From contig CAKAKS010000013.1 of NCBI GenBank assembly GCA_916700875.1, positions 10,732,596-10,796,595 on the forward strand: DNA of 64,000 bases. Reading direction: 5' to 3'. This stretch comes from Sebastes aleutianus (taxonomy: Eukaryota > Chordata > Actinopteri > Perciformes > Sebastidae). The notes beneath the pieces are model-generated. The model searched no databases, was not told where the DNA came from, and worked only from the letters and a program-made list of their open reading frames with translations. Numbering within the stretch: position 1 is the stretch's first letter; each line of letters opens with the position of its first letter. Shown piece by piece: positions 41,886 through 54,627 of the stretch. A program made the position numbers and the translations under genes.

Positions 41886-42829
41886 AATGACTGAAATGAT
41901 ATTTGAATGAGTTCAGAGGCTGGATCCGCCAGAGGACGTGTTGCATGAAGGAGAGTCCTTCAGAGTATCTCAATGTTGAACATGTGTTTCTTCTACAAAT
42001 AAAACTGTTCAGCCGCACAGAGATCCAAACTAATAGTGCATTCAGGAGCTCCTCGCTATCCTCAAACATTTCTAATTTGATCACCAGGTTATTGCCCTCA
42101 AAGAGCCAACAAAGCGTAAAAAACAGTGGTCAACTGGGATAAGTTGAATGGTCTCTGAGTTTCCTCCAAACTCAGGCAAAATAAGATTGAATTTCTTGAT
42201 TATATTTCGAGCAACCTTTGAAACACGACCTTGAGATTTTATTTTTGACCTTGGAAACATGAAACAATCCTCCCACAAGATTCTGGAGCTTTTAAATGTA
42301 TTAAACGAACCTTGTCGAACATTAATGGCGTGTTCAGAGACTTTTAGATCCAGTTCATGTATGCTTCTGTAATTCTACTCTCATAAACACTGAATGTCCT
42401 CACAGGGACAAAAAGGAAGGAAAATACATCCACCCATATCTTCACTATCAGAACTTTGCGTGTGTCTTCACGGTGTCGTAATTGTTATGCAATGTCAGCA
42501 TCTGCATCTTCGCAAAGTGTAAACTTTTAATCCGGTGGCATGGGGCCTTGGCGCCCAGCCGAGGAGATTACGCACTAACACATACAGAGTTAAATTAATG
42601 ATAATCAAAATCAAAGTGAAGCCGCAGAGGGGGAAAAGATGCTTAACACGAAGCAACGAGAGACGAAGATGAAAGGACACATGGAGAGTGACTAAGATTG
42701 AGAAAGACACGTAAAGAGAGAGGAAGAGAGGTTTGCCAGATAACAGAAGGATCGTACAAAAAAAGCAACATGATCTCGTCCCTATTCGTCATATTTTGCT
42801 GCTTGGGCAGAATCCTTTTGCGTAGTATC
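41886..42829. other. Unassigned sequence
   Basis: No gene recognised. Overlapping short frames on both strands around 41785-42278 have no domain. Confidence 0.4.
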
Positions 42830-43609
42830 TTAAAGGGACGGTCTGTAACTTCTTACACGTATAAATCATTGCGGGTCGGTGTCCCATGCGCGCTCGCGTG
42901 TGGCTACGCTGTACAGACTTAGACTCCAACAAAAACTACCCTGGAGGCACCAAAACCTCTTGGTTGTATCTAGTGAAGCCCGTCTGTTAAACAGTGTTGC
43001 GGGGGAGACCGTAGCTTTGGTCTCCAGGACCGGAGTCTCTGCTGTACTCTGCTCCTCTGCCTGCCTTCACTCACACACCACGCTCGTTCTCGCTCTTTCG
43101 CTCTACTCTCACGTGCGTGCGCGCACACTCCACACTGCAGTAGAGTTAGTAGCTCTGAGAATATCTAGTGAATGTACAGTGGACGTTTGTGCAGAAATAA
43201 CTGCTGCAGCTCCTCCAGACCAACAGAGGTTTCCCGTGTCTTGTGAAGTGACGGGGCTACGCAGAGAGAAACGTTATCGTCTCCGACCAAAACTCCGGTG
43301 TCTCCCCTGTTCCCTCCGGCCGCGGTCGGGAGGCTGAGGCAGGAAAAGCCAACACTAGGATCAGCATTGATTCATGGAGAGACCTTCGTCTGGTCAGCTA
43401 ACATTACTGCCAAGCAGCTGAAATATAGAGTGATATTGTGCTTTTAGCTGACGTGTGTCGCCTCACCGTTTTGACGGATGCTCGTTCACATTCAGGTAGC
43501 GCGTGCACACTGGCAAGCACGAGCAACAGGACGCTGTCTTTCTTTGACTTAACGGCCACAGGTGTCGCTGTTACAACCAATTTCTGATTCTAACAAACAG
43601 TCCCTTTAA
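42830..43609 (+). mobile_element. TTAA-B copy 3
   Basis: TTAA-AGGGACGGTCTGTAAC at the left and CAAACAGTCCCT-TTAA at the right. Same orientation as copy 2. Keeps only part of the central inverted segments (AAACGTTATCGTCTCCGACC once). The 152-codon frame at 42879-43337 and the matching frame in copy 2 share residues (ISSECTVDVCAEITAAAPPD) only because the DNA is shared. Confidence 0.85.
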
Positions 43610-43865
43610 TGCAGAAGGTTTGCGCGTGGTTCACATTGTGAAACGGTCACGGATTAGGCTACAAAGCTACTTGATTAGGGTTAGAAAAAAAATCATAATT
43701 AAAATAAGCATGGTTGTAAGTAATTTAAGCTTTAGTCGTAATGTCATGAGACTCAGTGGTGTAGCATCACGTGACATAATGTCGTCAGTAAAAATAAATG
43801 AAGGACTAAAGTCCTGTGTGTGTTTGACCCATCCACCATACTTCCCACCCACCCTTAGACAACTT
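43610..43865. repeat. Disp-2-like fragment
   Basis: CTTGATTAGGGTTAG, AAAATCATAATTAAAATAAG and CACGTGACATAATG, in the order of the plus-strand Disp-2 copies but strongly diverged. Confidence 0.4.
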
Positions 43866-43972
43866 TCTCTCTCTTAATACTAAGTCCGTTGCTCTGAACC
43901 TCTAATAATGATGTGGATGGGTTTACATTGGAGTTAGTTGAAAGCCCGGTGTTTCTCATACAGACGCTGAAG

Positions 43973-44770
43973 TAGAGCTGGGCGGTAAAATGATGTCAAA
44001 AATGTTCACGATAAAACCTTCCACGAGATTTATTTTCGATAGTTATTTTTTAGTCCACTTTTCTCTACCTACGAACACTACACAAACAACCGGATGGTGG
44101 AGTCGTAGGCTCCGCCGGAGCTGTGGTCTACTCTGTCGCGACTGTTGAGGCTGTAAAACGATGGATGAATTGTTTTGTGAAATGACTCGTTTCACTATCA
44201 CCATTTGATCAGTTCGGTCAGATAACATGAGAAGTCTAGAAGAGACGCACGATTGAATTATTTTATCTCCATTCCAGTTAGCATAGAGTTACCCGGAAGT
44301 CTTCTTCTTTTTTGGATTCGGCAGACTACACGCTGCAATATTGTGTTGCTGCCTCACGATCCTTTTAACTGTTATTTATATTTTCATATATAGTCAAATA
44401 CTGTGCAGATTCTCCATTATTTTTTTCGTTTTAGTCCAGTTCCTGCAGAAGTCTGTGTTGCACATGCTCACCAGAGTACAGCGTGCAGCAGTGAGATGGC
44501 CTACAAGAAGTGTCGTATATCGTCTGCATATGTAATCAACCCTCAACGACCCCTTCTGATAATAAATGATTGTATATTATAAACCATAATTAACCTTCTG
44601 GTTTCTTTAGGGTTCTGTCCTAAGGAGGATACTTAAAACTGGAAATTGAGCAATATTATTAGTATTATTTTTTTTTTTAAACATATATTGTGATAATTAT
44701 TGATATCGATCAATATTTTAAAAAAAACTAGCATGATAGTAGAATGACTTTTGCCATACATCCAGCTCTT
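43973..44770 (+). mobile_element. hAT-E, non-autonomous
   Basis: Left end TAGAGCTGGGCGGTAAAATG, right end ATACATCCAGCTCTT. Flanks CGCTGAAG (43965-43972) and CGCTAAAG (44771-44778) agree at 7 of 8. Subterminal ATTATTGATATCGATCAATA near the right end. No transposase. Confidence 0.8.
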
Positions 44771-46669
44771 CGCTAAAGGGTCGTGTCTAGAACTTGCAAA
44801 TTGTGAAAACTTGCAAAAACGCTCACGTGTCTGGCCACCTGACTTATCCTAACCTTAACCGTTCAAAGTCCAGGGCTCACCCAAATGCTTTGAAGCTTTA
44901 ACCGTTGCCATGGTAATCAACCTCCACATCAGTATTCGAATGCTTCTTTTTTTTACGTTAGTATGTAATAATAATATACAGTATAAATCCCCAAAGAGTC
45001 CATGAAATAAGGAATATTCCCTCAACATTATTCATTATTCATATCCAACATTAATTATTTTTCGTTATTCTCAGACGTTTCATTCTCATAACACATTGTT
45101 ACGTGTAGAAGTTGGTGTGTGTGTACGGTAGTGCAGCAGCAGCACTGTCCTGAAGCTTCGGATACCTTCGAATATTTCTCACCAAAGCTTCGAAGCCCAA
45201 AACATGGTATTACGGACAGTCAAAGCCCAACCTTAACCCTTTGAGGTCAATGCTTAACCTTAACCATCTCACGAGAGTTTTGCATTTTGCGTGTTACCTT
45301 CTAGACAACGACCACAATCAAGGGTGCGTTGTGCGTCGGTATCAACACGCCGAGGGCCACTGCCCAACCGTCGCTAACTGACGCCCTGAAATTGAGACCA
45401 GGCTGAAAGAAAGACAGAAACCTGTTGAAATGTCGTTTCACAACTCTCCCTTAAAGTATGTGTCTTTCCACATGTGTGTGCGTGTGTGTGTTTTCTTGAA
45501 CATGTGTGCGTGTGTTTTCTTGAACATGTGTGTGTGTGTTTCTATTAATCTCCTTCATGGCTTCACTAATGTTTGAAGAAGCTATTTGAGTCTCACTCAG
45601 CGACTGCAGATTACCGATAAAGAAAATCACTCTGTCAGAATTTATCAGCGCTGAAATCCTCCCAGCGCGTCGTGTGCACGTGTGTGTTCGTTGGTACGGT
45701 CGGAGACAGAGGGTTTTCTTGCTCGGGCATATGTCAGCATGTGCGTGTGTGTGCGCTGTGTGAGTGTTTTTATCCCTCCTCCAGGGAGACCCCACGCACC
45801 GTCTGTCTCCGACTGATTCAGTATTCATTGCCACAGAGAGACGGGGAAGAGATGGAGGGAGAGGGGAAGAGGAAGAGGAAGGAAGGAAGGAAGGAAGAGG
45901 GAAATGAGATGCAAAAGGAGAAAAAGACACAGCAGGATGACAGAGAGAAAGGAGAGATGTTTAGAAGCAAAAAAGAAAAAAGGCTGTTTATGCCAAGAGG
46001 TTATAATTTTCATTCATGCTTCCACTCTCTAAACAGATGTCTCTACTCTCCTTAAAACTGCCTCCTCAAATGCACCAATTTTACATCCCGATGTTTGATG
46101 TCACCTGCGCCTCCAAAACCACTTGTTTTTATCGTTACGTCTGCAGCCATTTTGTAAGAGCAGGTGCTGCAGACTCCATTTGGTTTGGTATCTTTTTTTT
46201 TCCCCAAATGGTGGATCTCGCTGTGGAAAAAAAAAAAAGAAAGGACAGAGCAGCTGAAGAGGTGAGAGGGGCGTAGGAGGGAGACAGGCAGACGAGAGGA
46301 GGCGGAGGAAGAGGCAGAAGAATAAAAGGATGAGGTGAGGGAAGAAAGAAAGAGAGAAAATGGAGGCTGGAGGAGGAGGTGTTTCCATCCTGTTTGTTTT
46401 TCATTAAGGGATTCAAATCTAATGAGAGGCTAAGAGGGAGACAAGAGGGAGACAAGAGGGAGACAGGAGGACCAACAGAAGCCACAAAAAGAGATTAAAG
46501 CAAATATGCAAACATACAGGAAGGAGACAGAGAAAATGTCCAAAACAGAGAGACAGAAAAATGATTACAAATAAAGAGAACCAGAGAGATAACATGCATT
46601 AATGGACTGAGGCGTAATAACTCTGCCAGGCTTACTGGTGCTGCATACCAATATAACACTCAACACAGG

Positions 46670-46671
<2 letters not shown>
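44771..46671. other. Unassigned; GT-rich and purine-rich stretches
   Basis: GT-rich 45470-45545, purine-rich with GGAA repeats at 45840-45960 and again 46240-46500, including three GAGGGAGACAA-type 11-mers near 46435. Frames of 86-159 codons here are Arg/Glu/Lys- or Ser/Leu/Pro-rich and low in complexity. Confidence 0.45.

Positions 46672-46701
<30 letters not shown>
46672..46701. repeat. (GT)n microsatellite
   Basis: 30 bp, uninterrupted. Confidence 0.96.
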
Positions 46702-46703
<2 letters not shown>

Positions 46704-47553
46704 TGGGGTGAGGTTCCACAGTGTTTCAGCTCCGTCTACATTTCCAAACAGAATCTCTAATGAATCTACCTGGCAGGAAGATGGAGGTGAATGACTCACG
46801 GGAACATGTCGCCTCCTTTGTGTCACTTTGTTCATGCATTATAACACCATGACATGTCATATTCAGTGGTGACCAGTGAGGAGCGACAGGGGAGAAGGAG
46901 GATGACACATGGCAGAGGTCACGGGGTCAGATTCAAAACAAAGATGTTACTATTAGTCCTCTGTGCCATAGAGCTCCAGTATTGCCCAAAAACCCATTAA
47001 AACAGTCTGTGAGCCGAGCTGTCGAACGTGTTTCATCATTAACATGGGCACTGCAGTTCTGAGCCACCATCCTGCTGCCATTTACACTCACTGGAGCACT
47101 AAACCTGTATTCATCCACAGCTGAAGATAGTTCCAACAAATGCACTATTTATTCCTGTGTGGTGGTCAGCCGTTTTACTCCATTTCTTAGGTGTTTTATA
47201 CAAAATGAAACTTTGTATTTTGATCCATTTTTAAAGATTTACATCTTCAATAGAGATGAATCAGCCTGGTGCTGAGTGATAGAGATTATAGGCGTTTTTG
47301 GACCAAACTGTTCTGAAGACTCGCTAAGAGGAACTGCCCACTGGGGAGCTCCCCCGAGAACTACGTACATGCCTTCAAGGGCTTTTTTATGTTTGCATTC
47401 GCACCGCCAATAGGGACGCTGAAGTGACGTTAGCCGGCTGGCGCCATTCCCACACAATATGTGCGAGTTTGCTCGTTCCACAAGCTCTCGTAGCTTTTTT
47501 AGTAATATAAGAATGTATAAAACAACTCTGTTACATGCTGCAATCATATAAAC
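46702..47553. other. Unassigned sequence
   Basis: Nothing recognised. Confidence 0.4.
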
Positions 47554-47680
47554 TAGGGATGTTAATAATTAACCGTTTAACTGTTAACCGACATTAAGCA
47601 TTTTAACCGATTAACGCTATCGGTTAAAAAAGCTGAGTCAAAAACTCGTCACTTAAAGGAGAAAAGCTGGTCCACCTTAA
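47554..47680 (+). mobile_element. hAT-H, left end only
   Basis: TAGGGATGTTAATAATTAACC followed by repeated TTAACCG motifs, a terminal layout like hAT-A and hAT-D. No matching right end was found, so length and class are uncertain. Confidence 0.45.
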
Positions 47681-47989
47681 GAGAGTCTGAGCCGGCGTTA
47701 CAGATATAGGAAGTCGTCTCCCGTCTATAGCTTCGCTTGGCGGAGGAGTTGTAGCCTCGTAGCATTTATTCACCGACATAAACTGTACACACACTGTCTG
47801 CTACACCTACGTTCACAGCTAGAACGCCACTGACAACACACACATGGTCTGTTGGTTCACGCTGAAGTTACACACATAGCCTACGGTCGTATGTGTGTGA
47901 CAATGGTGAGCACGAAGCTACCAGCAGAGCTACAGATGCTAACGTAGCACAAAGATACACACTGTTTGTCGGTCAATTGCTGTCGTCAG

Positions 47990-48255
47990 TCCACATGTCA
48001 AAGTGTTCTTATGCAAGATAGAAGTGTCCTTGGGCGAGACACTGAACCCCAAACTGCTCCTGAAGGCTGAGCCATCGGTGTGTGAATGGTCTTTAGATTA
48101 GATCCTGATGGACAGGTTGACTCCTCGCATGTCAGCCTCTGCCATCAGTGTATGAATGTGTGTGTGAATGGGTGAATGCTGACATGTAGTGTAAAGAGCT
48201 TTGAGTGGTCAGAAGACTATAAGGTGCCATATAAATGCAAGTCCATTTACCTTTT
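47990..48255 (+). mobile_element. Retroelement 3' portion with ATTTACC-type end
   Basis: GAGACACTGAACCCCAAACTG, GTGTGTGAATGGGTGAATG, AAGAGCTTTGAGTGGTCAG and GCCATATAAATGCAAGTCC, ending ATTTACC. I recognise this as a common fish retroelement 3' end ('cgctttgagtggtc ... atataaat ... ccatttacc'). LINE or SINE not decided. Confidence 0.7.
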
Positions 48256-50869
48256 GCAATATCACTTTGAATTTTTCTCAGGATTTTAAAATGGCGGTTG
48301 CTAGTGCTGCGTTGGCGTGTTGGCGATGTGTTGTACCAATCACCGTACACTAACGTCACTTATGATTCCTCTTGTGCTGGGAGAGGACCTACTCTGAAAT
48401 AGGAGCTAAAAAAGTCCCTCAAAACAGCGTTGTAGTTCAGCGGGGAGGATACATCACTCTCTACTGATTGGTTAGAGCAAAACAAAACAATTGGTATCGG
48501 GTTAAGATGGTGGCATCTTTATTCCTACTCTCTTATTGTCTTACACTGTGGCAGATATGTTAATAGTATGAGCTCAAAGGGCTGGAAGTCCAGATTCTAC
48601 AGAGGAAACCTCACACCAGCTTCAATCATCCGAATCCTTTTAAACCTCTTATTAAATCCATCCAGGTTTAACAGTGTTAAATAACAAGCCAGAACAGCAA
48701 AGGACTAAACCTCAAGCTTTCCCAAAGAGATGGCATATTCTCTATTTGACTAAACCGACTGCCTGAATGATTGATGCATTGGTGTTTGCTAATAAAAAGA
48801 GAGGAGGTGAAAGATTAGAGAGATTAGTTGCACTAAGAGCTCAACAAATCCGGATAATACCAGCTTGGATCTGGACCCAAAATGGATCAGGCTGTTTGTT
48901 GCCACCCAACCCAAACAGGTCAAATTGAGTGTGATAGAAGGTAGGACGGAGAAACCAATAAATAACATTCAAAACAAGACTGATCCATAAGCCTGACTAT
49001 GTGAAGGATAGAGAGTTTAGGAATCATCTTCTCTCCTGTTTCTTACTTTGACTTCTATCCCTCTAGTTTCTACAGAGCCAGATCGATAGACCCTGCCCTC
49101 TTCCTCGCCCATGTCCTTCATTATATTTCCCTCTCTACATCCTCAGCTAACAAAAGATGGAGGTCAAGAGACAGGGCCAAGGGTGAGAGTATGGGAAGTA
49201 TTTTGGGCCGATCAGCTCTGTTTTTGTGGAGCTTTGCAGCCTAGAACAGCAGGTCGAAACATGAACAAGGCCGAGGTTGGGATTTAATTTCCCATCGGGC
49301 CGTGAAACTCACGGACTATTGTAAGGTTGAAGAAAATCAACCAACCGACATATAAAGCAGTAATACTTTGAACTGAAAGGTCTAATTTGAGAACATCAAC
49401 TATTCTGCATTTGGCAGCATTGAGTTAACAACTGAAGGAAAAATGAGAGACACAACAAAGAATTAAGAAAAATGGAAATGAGACAGCTTGTTGTTTGTCT
49501 GAGCTACTGGGAGCTGAGCTGTCATTGTGACATTTCAAATCATGAACATGCAATTTGAAATGTGATGATATACAGTGATTTATTCACAATTTGAAATGGA
49601 TGAATGATAACAGAAAAAAGTGGAAAAACTGCAAGATGTCACATCTGTAATCGCCAAACTTCTGGCTGCAAGAAAAGTGAATGGAAGGCATGAGAAACTT
49701 CTCTGCAGAAACACAAAGCTTTGACTTATTAAAATGGGTATATAGCTGCAAGGTCACAGCACATCAACCCCCTCTTCTTTCTCAGCTATCACCAGGTTGA
49801 TGTGCCCTTGAGCAAGTTGCCAAAGGCAAAAGGGTTTATAGCTGTATCTAATGGCTACACTTGCAGACGGAGTGAAAAGCCTGCCATCGTTGAGAGGGCC
49901 GACACATGATAATCATACAAATGGGGATAATGGCGCACTCTTTCCTCGAAGGCATTCACAGTGATGCATGCAGTGTACAGACAAAAAGTAGTAAACGAAA
50001 GTAATTGTATGAAAAGTGAAAAAAGATAAATTGAGAGAGAAGTTTAATGCCAGCTCAGTAGATTTGTAAAGTCAGAAGAGCAACTTTGGGCTCCCCCTGG
50101 TACAGTAAGTTAAATTCCCCTTCATTTTCTCCATAGACTCCCAGGTGAGTCACTTCTACGGCGTGGATTGACGTTTGATTGAATCATCAATACAAAAGTT
50201 TAACAGTTGTGTTAGAAAATATCTGGTTCTTTGACCAAAAGTCGAAGGCACAAGGTGCATTTCAGCGACAACAATCCAATTGCCAAGCTTAAAATGATGT
50301 TACTGTTCATGCACCGGTAATGGCAGGACGAAGCTAATTGTTATGTGGGTTTGGATTTTGGGTCAATTTTAAGTCATTCGTCAATTATGAAGTTTTTTTC
50401 ACAAATTCAACAACAGAATGTTCTGAATACACTATCACTCGATTTGAGCCTATTACTGGCTTCATTTCCATAGCAACGGCAGCTTAGGCTCATGGGTATT
50501 GTAGTATTTAGAGCCATCTGCCATGCCAAACTGACGGACAAAACATGATTCCTCATAAACAAAGTTGAAATAACTAAACCTGGTGGCCAGTGTCCAAAAT
50601 TAACTATTTAACTCACCAGCCAAGGGGACCGGTAGATGAAAAAAGCATATTTTTTACCAGTCAAAATTATTTTTGAAGCAAAATTATTTTAAGATGTTGA
50701 TCAACGGTTTTCGGTATCAACGGTATTCAAACCTGAATACAAGTCAAGAAGACTTGATCTCAAAATTGTACTCAAGTATTTCTTATTAAATGTACATAAG
50801 GATCAAACAGAAACTCTAAGCATAGTTCTTTTTATTACGTGGCTATTTTGGTACAAACATTTACCGGCC
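48256..50869. other. Unassigned region
   Basis: About 2.6 kb with no gene recognised. No frame of note. Some short phrases (for example GTGCCCTTGAGCAAGTTGCC near 49800) resemble retroelement fragments. Confidence 0.4.
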
Positions 50870-51290
50870 AGTATGGCAGATAGCCTTCCGAGATTTACTC
50901 GCCAAGAGGAAAATCGACCCGCACCGGGAGGGTGACTTCCCATTGTTCCGACAGCCTTTTGTTCCAAATACAAACACCAATCGTTCCAAAATCCCGTTCT
51001 TCTGAAAATACACACTCCCTGTCTTCATGCATAGGCTTACCGGGCCTCGAGCCCCCGGGCCCGACAACTTAAAAGGGCCCATGAGGCTCCAGGGGAAAAA
51101 AGATAAAAATGAAATTCACAAAGAGAAGCGTTACCCGGGATTTCGGAACAATGTTTGTATTCGGAATGACGGGCTGTCAGACTAATGGGCTTTCGGTCCA
51201 GTGGTACATTTTTTGGACTATTGGGCTGTGGGAACAATGGCATGGCTTGGCGGCTGTTGATGTCAGACCCTGCTGGTGGCCATAACATAA
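50870..51290. repeat. Degenerate 'ggaacaatgg' repeat with inverted halves
   Basis: Left half has TTGTTCCG (50943), GTTCCAAATAC (50961) and CGTTCCAAAATCCCG (50983). The right half has CGGAACAATG (51144), GACTAATGGGCTTTCGG (51180) and GTGGGAACAATGG (51229). The centre near 51050 is rich in GGGCC/GGCCC. Recognised as a loose fish repeat type. Confidence 0.45.
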
Positions 51291-52729
51291 AGTCATATGA
51301 TCGTTACATTATCCTGGATAATCCTGTGTTTCTATGTTTAGTAACAGAAACATTTAAGTGGGAATACAAATCTGGGGAAAACAAGCTTGTTGGATAGTTG
51401 TTTTTTGGAAAGTTACATAAATTGTTGGACGCAGCCCCCAAAATTTGAGATTTGTGGGGTGGTAGTGGGTTCAGACACTGTTCGACCATCTGACAAGCAC
51501 TTCAGCCAAAGTGCACTGACACCTTTAAATAACAGTCATAATTTGAAATTCGCAGTTGAGGAACAAGAGCTGACATGATGTGTGACTCGGTTCTAATGAA
51601 GTCTAATGGCTATTGGACTAGTGTGTAATGTAGTGCATCCTCCTCTGTGAAACATTGTCCACAGTCTGTTTAAAAAGGTGACTGCGCTGTCCATTTACAC
51701 GCCCAATAACTCACTTAGATGTGTTAAATGGAGCGTGGGCCGGACCGGTGCAAGAGCATTTCCGCAACCTGAGTAAGCCTTCTCTGAATACATGAATAAT
51801 TTGTCTGTGTGTGATTGTGTGTCTGTTTGGAATTTGCATGCGTGTTTTCATGTGTGTCTATTTGTTTGATGCGTGGATGTGAATGCCTACATGTGTGGGC
51901 GAGGGATGTGTGTGCCCTCCTTACACAGGGACAAGTTTGGACTTGCCCCAAGCTAAAATGACTAAGTGAGTGAGTCCCCAACCTGTTTTCTTATCTCTTC
52001 CTCACTTCCTCTCTCTCTGTACTTAAACAAGAAACATGGAAATGCATTTGAGTAGTGTCGGGCAAAACCAGAATAAATGGATGAGGTTTGTATTAGGCTC
52101 TGGCATTTTTCAAACTATGTGCCACTGGAGTTGAAAAATGGCAGGTAGATTATATCTGCTCCTACTGTATCGGTGCTCAGTGGGAAAGATCAACCTTCTC
52201 GCCAAAGAACATTCAGTGGATATTTATGTATTATGCATTTAAGAAAAAAACCTTTCAACTTGTGATACATGTAAGAAATGAGAGTAACCATCTGTAAAAC
52301 AGACAGATAGTCCACCGTTCTCTCTGTCATCTGTCAACATATCAGTCCCCATGCAGAATACTTTGCTTTTGATGTATAAAAAAAACAGCCTGGCTGCCTC
52401 GTTAGCTATTCCTCTCCCTCTCTAAATGTGCTCGTTCAAAGACAGCTGCTTCCTACTCCACCATCCTACATACAGTGCCAACTACTCCTGGCTTTTATCA
52501 GTCCTCTTACCATCAGGAGCTATACATTTTCCCTCCTACATTCCTTTTGCAATCCTCTCAACAAATGTTTTGTATCCGCTACTGGCTGATTCATCGGAAA
52601 AAATTAACCTTTTTCAGGTGGGACCAGTAATTTGGACCAGGTCAGTCCCTCCACTAAGCAAAGGATGTCTGGGAAAAGGAGGCTTTATTCTCGGGAAGTT
52701 TGTCTCTTCCTGAAAATGACATCATTCTA
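51291..52729. other. Unassigned region
   Basis: No gene recognised. Minus-strand frame 51724-51981 reflects TG-rich sequence. Confidence 0.4.
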
Positions 52730-53163
52730 CTGGAAACTAGGGATGCCCTCGACCCCAAAAATTCTTAGTTGACTAACACTCATATGATTTTTCAGCCGAT
52801 TAGACTCTTGTCAGGCTATTAAAAGAGTGTTATCAGTCGCTATAAGCCTCATAGACGTCGGTCAATAAGAACCTGCTTCACCTACTAGTAGATTTTATTG
52901 TCTATTCACATGGCCAATTACCAAAAGAACACAACAGTGACCATAGTAATTATGACAGGAGCAGATGGAAGTCAGGCGCTGTAGTATAGACCATGTTAAA
53001 CTCCATATGGATATATATATATTGAAAGCCCGTCTGGGGACGACCCAATGACATCAATTCCGATAGTTGTATTATCACTCTTTCCATCCACCACTATTGG
53101 TTTTGTGTTATCAGTCCTACTTGTATTAGCTATTACAGCTGCTAGGCTACTATTGTGGCTGCT

Positions 53164-53189
53164 TCTCTCTCTCTCTCTCTCTCTCTATC

Positions 53190-53223
<34 letters not shown>
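53164..53223. repeat. (CT)n-(CTAT)n compound microsatellite
   Basis: CT run to about 53186, then CTAT units to 53223. Confidence 0.96.
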
Positions 53224-53224
53224 C

Positions 53225-53450
53225 CCCCAGCCGGTCTCGGCAGATGACTGCCCGCCCTGAGCCCGGTTCTGCTCCAGGTTTCTTCCCAGTAATCGGGGAG
53301 TTTTTCCTGGCCACAGTACGCTTGGTGGATCTTGTTGGGTCTCTAAACTATGGTGTACGGTCATAGACCTACTCTATATATAAAGCGTCTTGAGATAACT
53401 TCTGTTGTGATTTGACGCTATACAAAAATAAATTGAATTGAATATGGGGT
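53225..53450 (+). mobile_element. Retroelement 3' tail ending in TTGAATTGAAT
   Basis: CAGTAATCGGGGAGTTTTTCC, TGGCCACAGTACGCTTGG, TGGATCTTGTTGGGTCTC, TAAAGCGTCTTGAGATAAC, GTGATTTGACGCTATAC and AAATAAATTGAATTGAATA. This is the familiar fish LINE 3' end with ATTGAATTGA repeats; an L2/Maui-type origin is my best guess. Confidence 0.7.
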
Positions 53451-53598
53451 GGAGGTCGGGGATGAAGAATGAATGGATGGACACAAAACACAGGACTTTC
53501 ACCCAGGAGCCCAGAGTTTGCATCTCATGTCTTGGTGTTCGTAGTTATTTTAACCAAAAACACAATGGTTTTCCCTAAATTTTAAAGTATTTTCTTTG

Positions 53599-53952
53599 TT
53601 GCCTAAACCTAAAGAAGTTGTTTTGTTGCCTAAAACTAATGAAATTGTAGTTTTATTGCCTAAACCTAAATAAGTCGTAGTTTTGTTTCCTTAACCTAAA
53701 GAAGTTGTAGTTTTGTTGCCTTAACCTAAAGAATTTATAGTTTTGTTGCCTAAACCTAAAGAAGTTGTAGTTCTGATGCCTAAACCTAAAGAAGTTGTAG
53801 TTGTGTTACCTAAACCTAAAGAAGTTGTAGTTTTGTTGCCTAAACCTAAAGAAGTTGTAGTTTTGTGCCTAAACCTAAAGAAGTTGTAGTTCTGTTGCCT
53901 AAACCTAAAGAAGTTGTAGTTTTGTTGCCTAAACCTAAAGAAGCCTTTTTGT
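53599..53952. repeat. 30-bp minisatellite derived from Disp-2
   Basis: About 12 units with consensus TTGCCTAAACCTAAAGAAG plus TTGTAGTTTTG. The unit contains the CCTAAACCTAA and TTTTGTTGCC motifs of minus-orientation Disp-2, so the array grew by tandem amplification of part of that repeat. One unit is 29 bp (near 53866). Confidence 0.93.
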
Positions 53953-54346
53953 GTTCAAAATGTGACGTTTCATTCAGTTTTGCAACGTGTTAGAAAGTGT
54001 TGCTTTTCATTTTCACTTTCACTTTTACAACGTAGTAGGCCCCTACTGACCCACATCTATGGTGCTTATAGCGACTGATAATGCCTACCTAATGACCTGA
54101 TAACAGTCGAATCGGGTGGATTTTTTCAACTAATCGATTAGTTGATTTAATCGACAGATTGCACAATAGCACCACTTTAAATCTTGTGTTTACCAGAGAT
54201 GTGCCCATAGGTTTCTTGGAAATAAGTCATTCAGCATGTAAAAAGCTTAAAAAACAACTAAAGAGCTAAATAAATCTTAGTCCACTGAGACCAAAACAAC
54301 TGATTAGTCGACTAATCGACCAAGAGGGGGCAGGCCTGCTGGAAAC

Positions 54347-54627
54347 CACTGTGAACGCATAAATATAACGAACAAACCACATGTATCCAGCATGTCAGGT
54401 TCCTCTTTTTCTGAGAGTTTTAGCGAGCAACTCCCAGCAGGTTTTGCTTTTAGGGATACCCCACTGTTTCTGATGAGCAATCCCACTCCCACTCATGACA
54501 CTATTTGGAGAGCAGGTTTAAAAGAAATTCTGTTCTTCTGAACTCCCTACGCTTGTTCTACTGTTAAAGATCATTTCAAGACAGATTATTAGTTGTATCC
54601 CAGCAGTAAAACCTTCTTCTACACTCA
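54347..54627. other. Unassigned sequence
   Basis: Nothing recognised. Confidence 0.4.

Larger units (their letters stand above)
52738..54338 (+). mobile_element. hAT-C copy 2, composite, perfect 8-bp target duplication
   Basis: TAGGGATGCCCTCGACCCC at the left and AGAGGGGGCAGGCCTG at the right. CTGGAAAC flanks exactly (52730-52737 and 54339-54346). Subterminal TCTTAGTTGACTAACACTC and the right arm match copy 1. Inner inverted segments TTATCAGTCGCTATAAGC (52829) and GCTTATAGCGACTGATAA (about 54063) bracket foreign sequence: a CT/CTAT microsatellite, a retroelement 3' tail, a Disp-2 fragment and a minisatellite. Holds the empty TTAA site for TTAA-C at 54147-54150. Confidence 0.9.

Noticed and set aside
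42879..43337. 152-codon frame sharing residues with the frame at 23406-23714
   Set aside because: Similarity comes from two copies of TTAA-B; the frames break at different points and have no domain.
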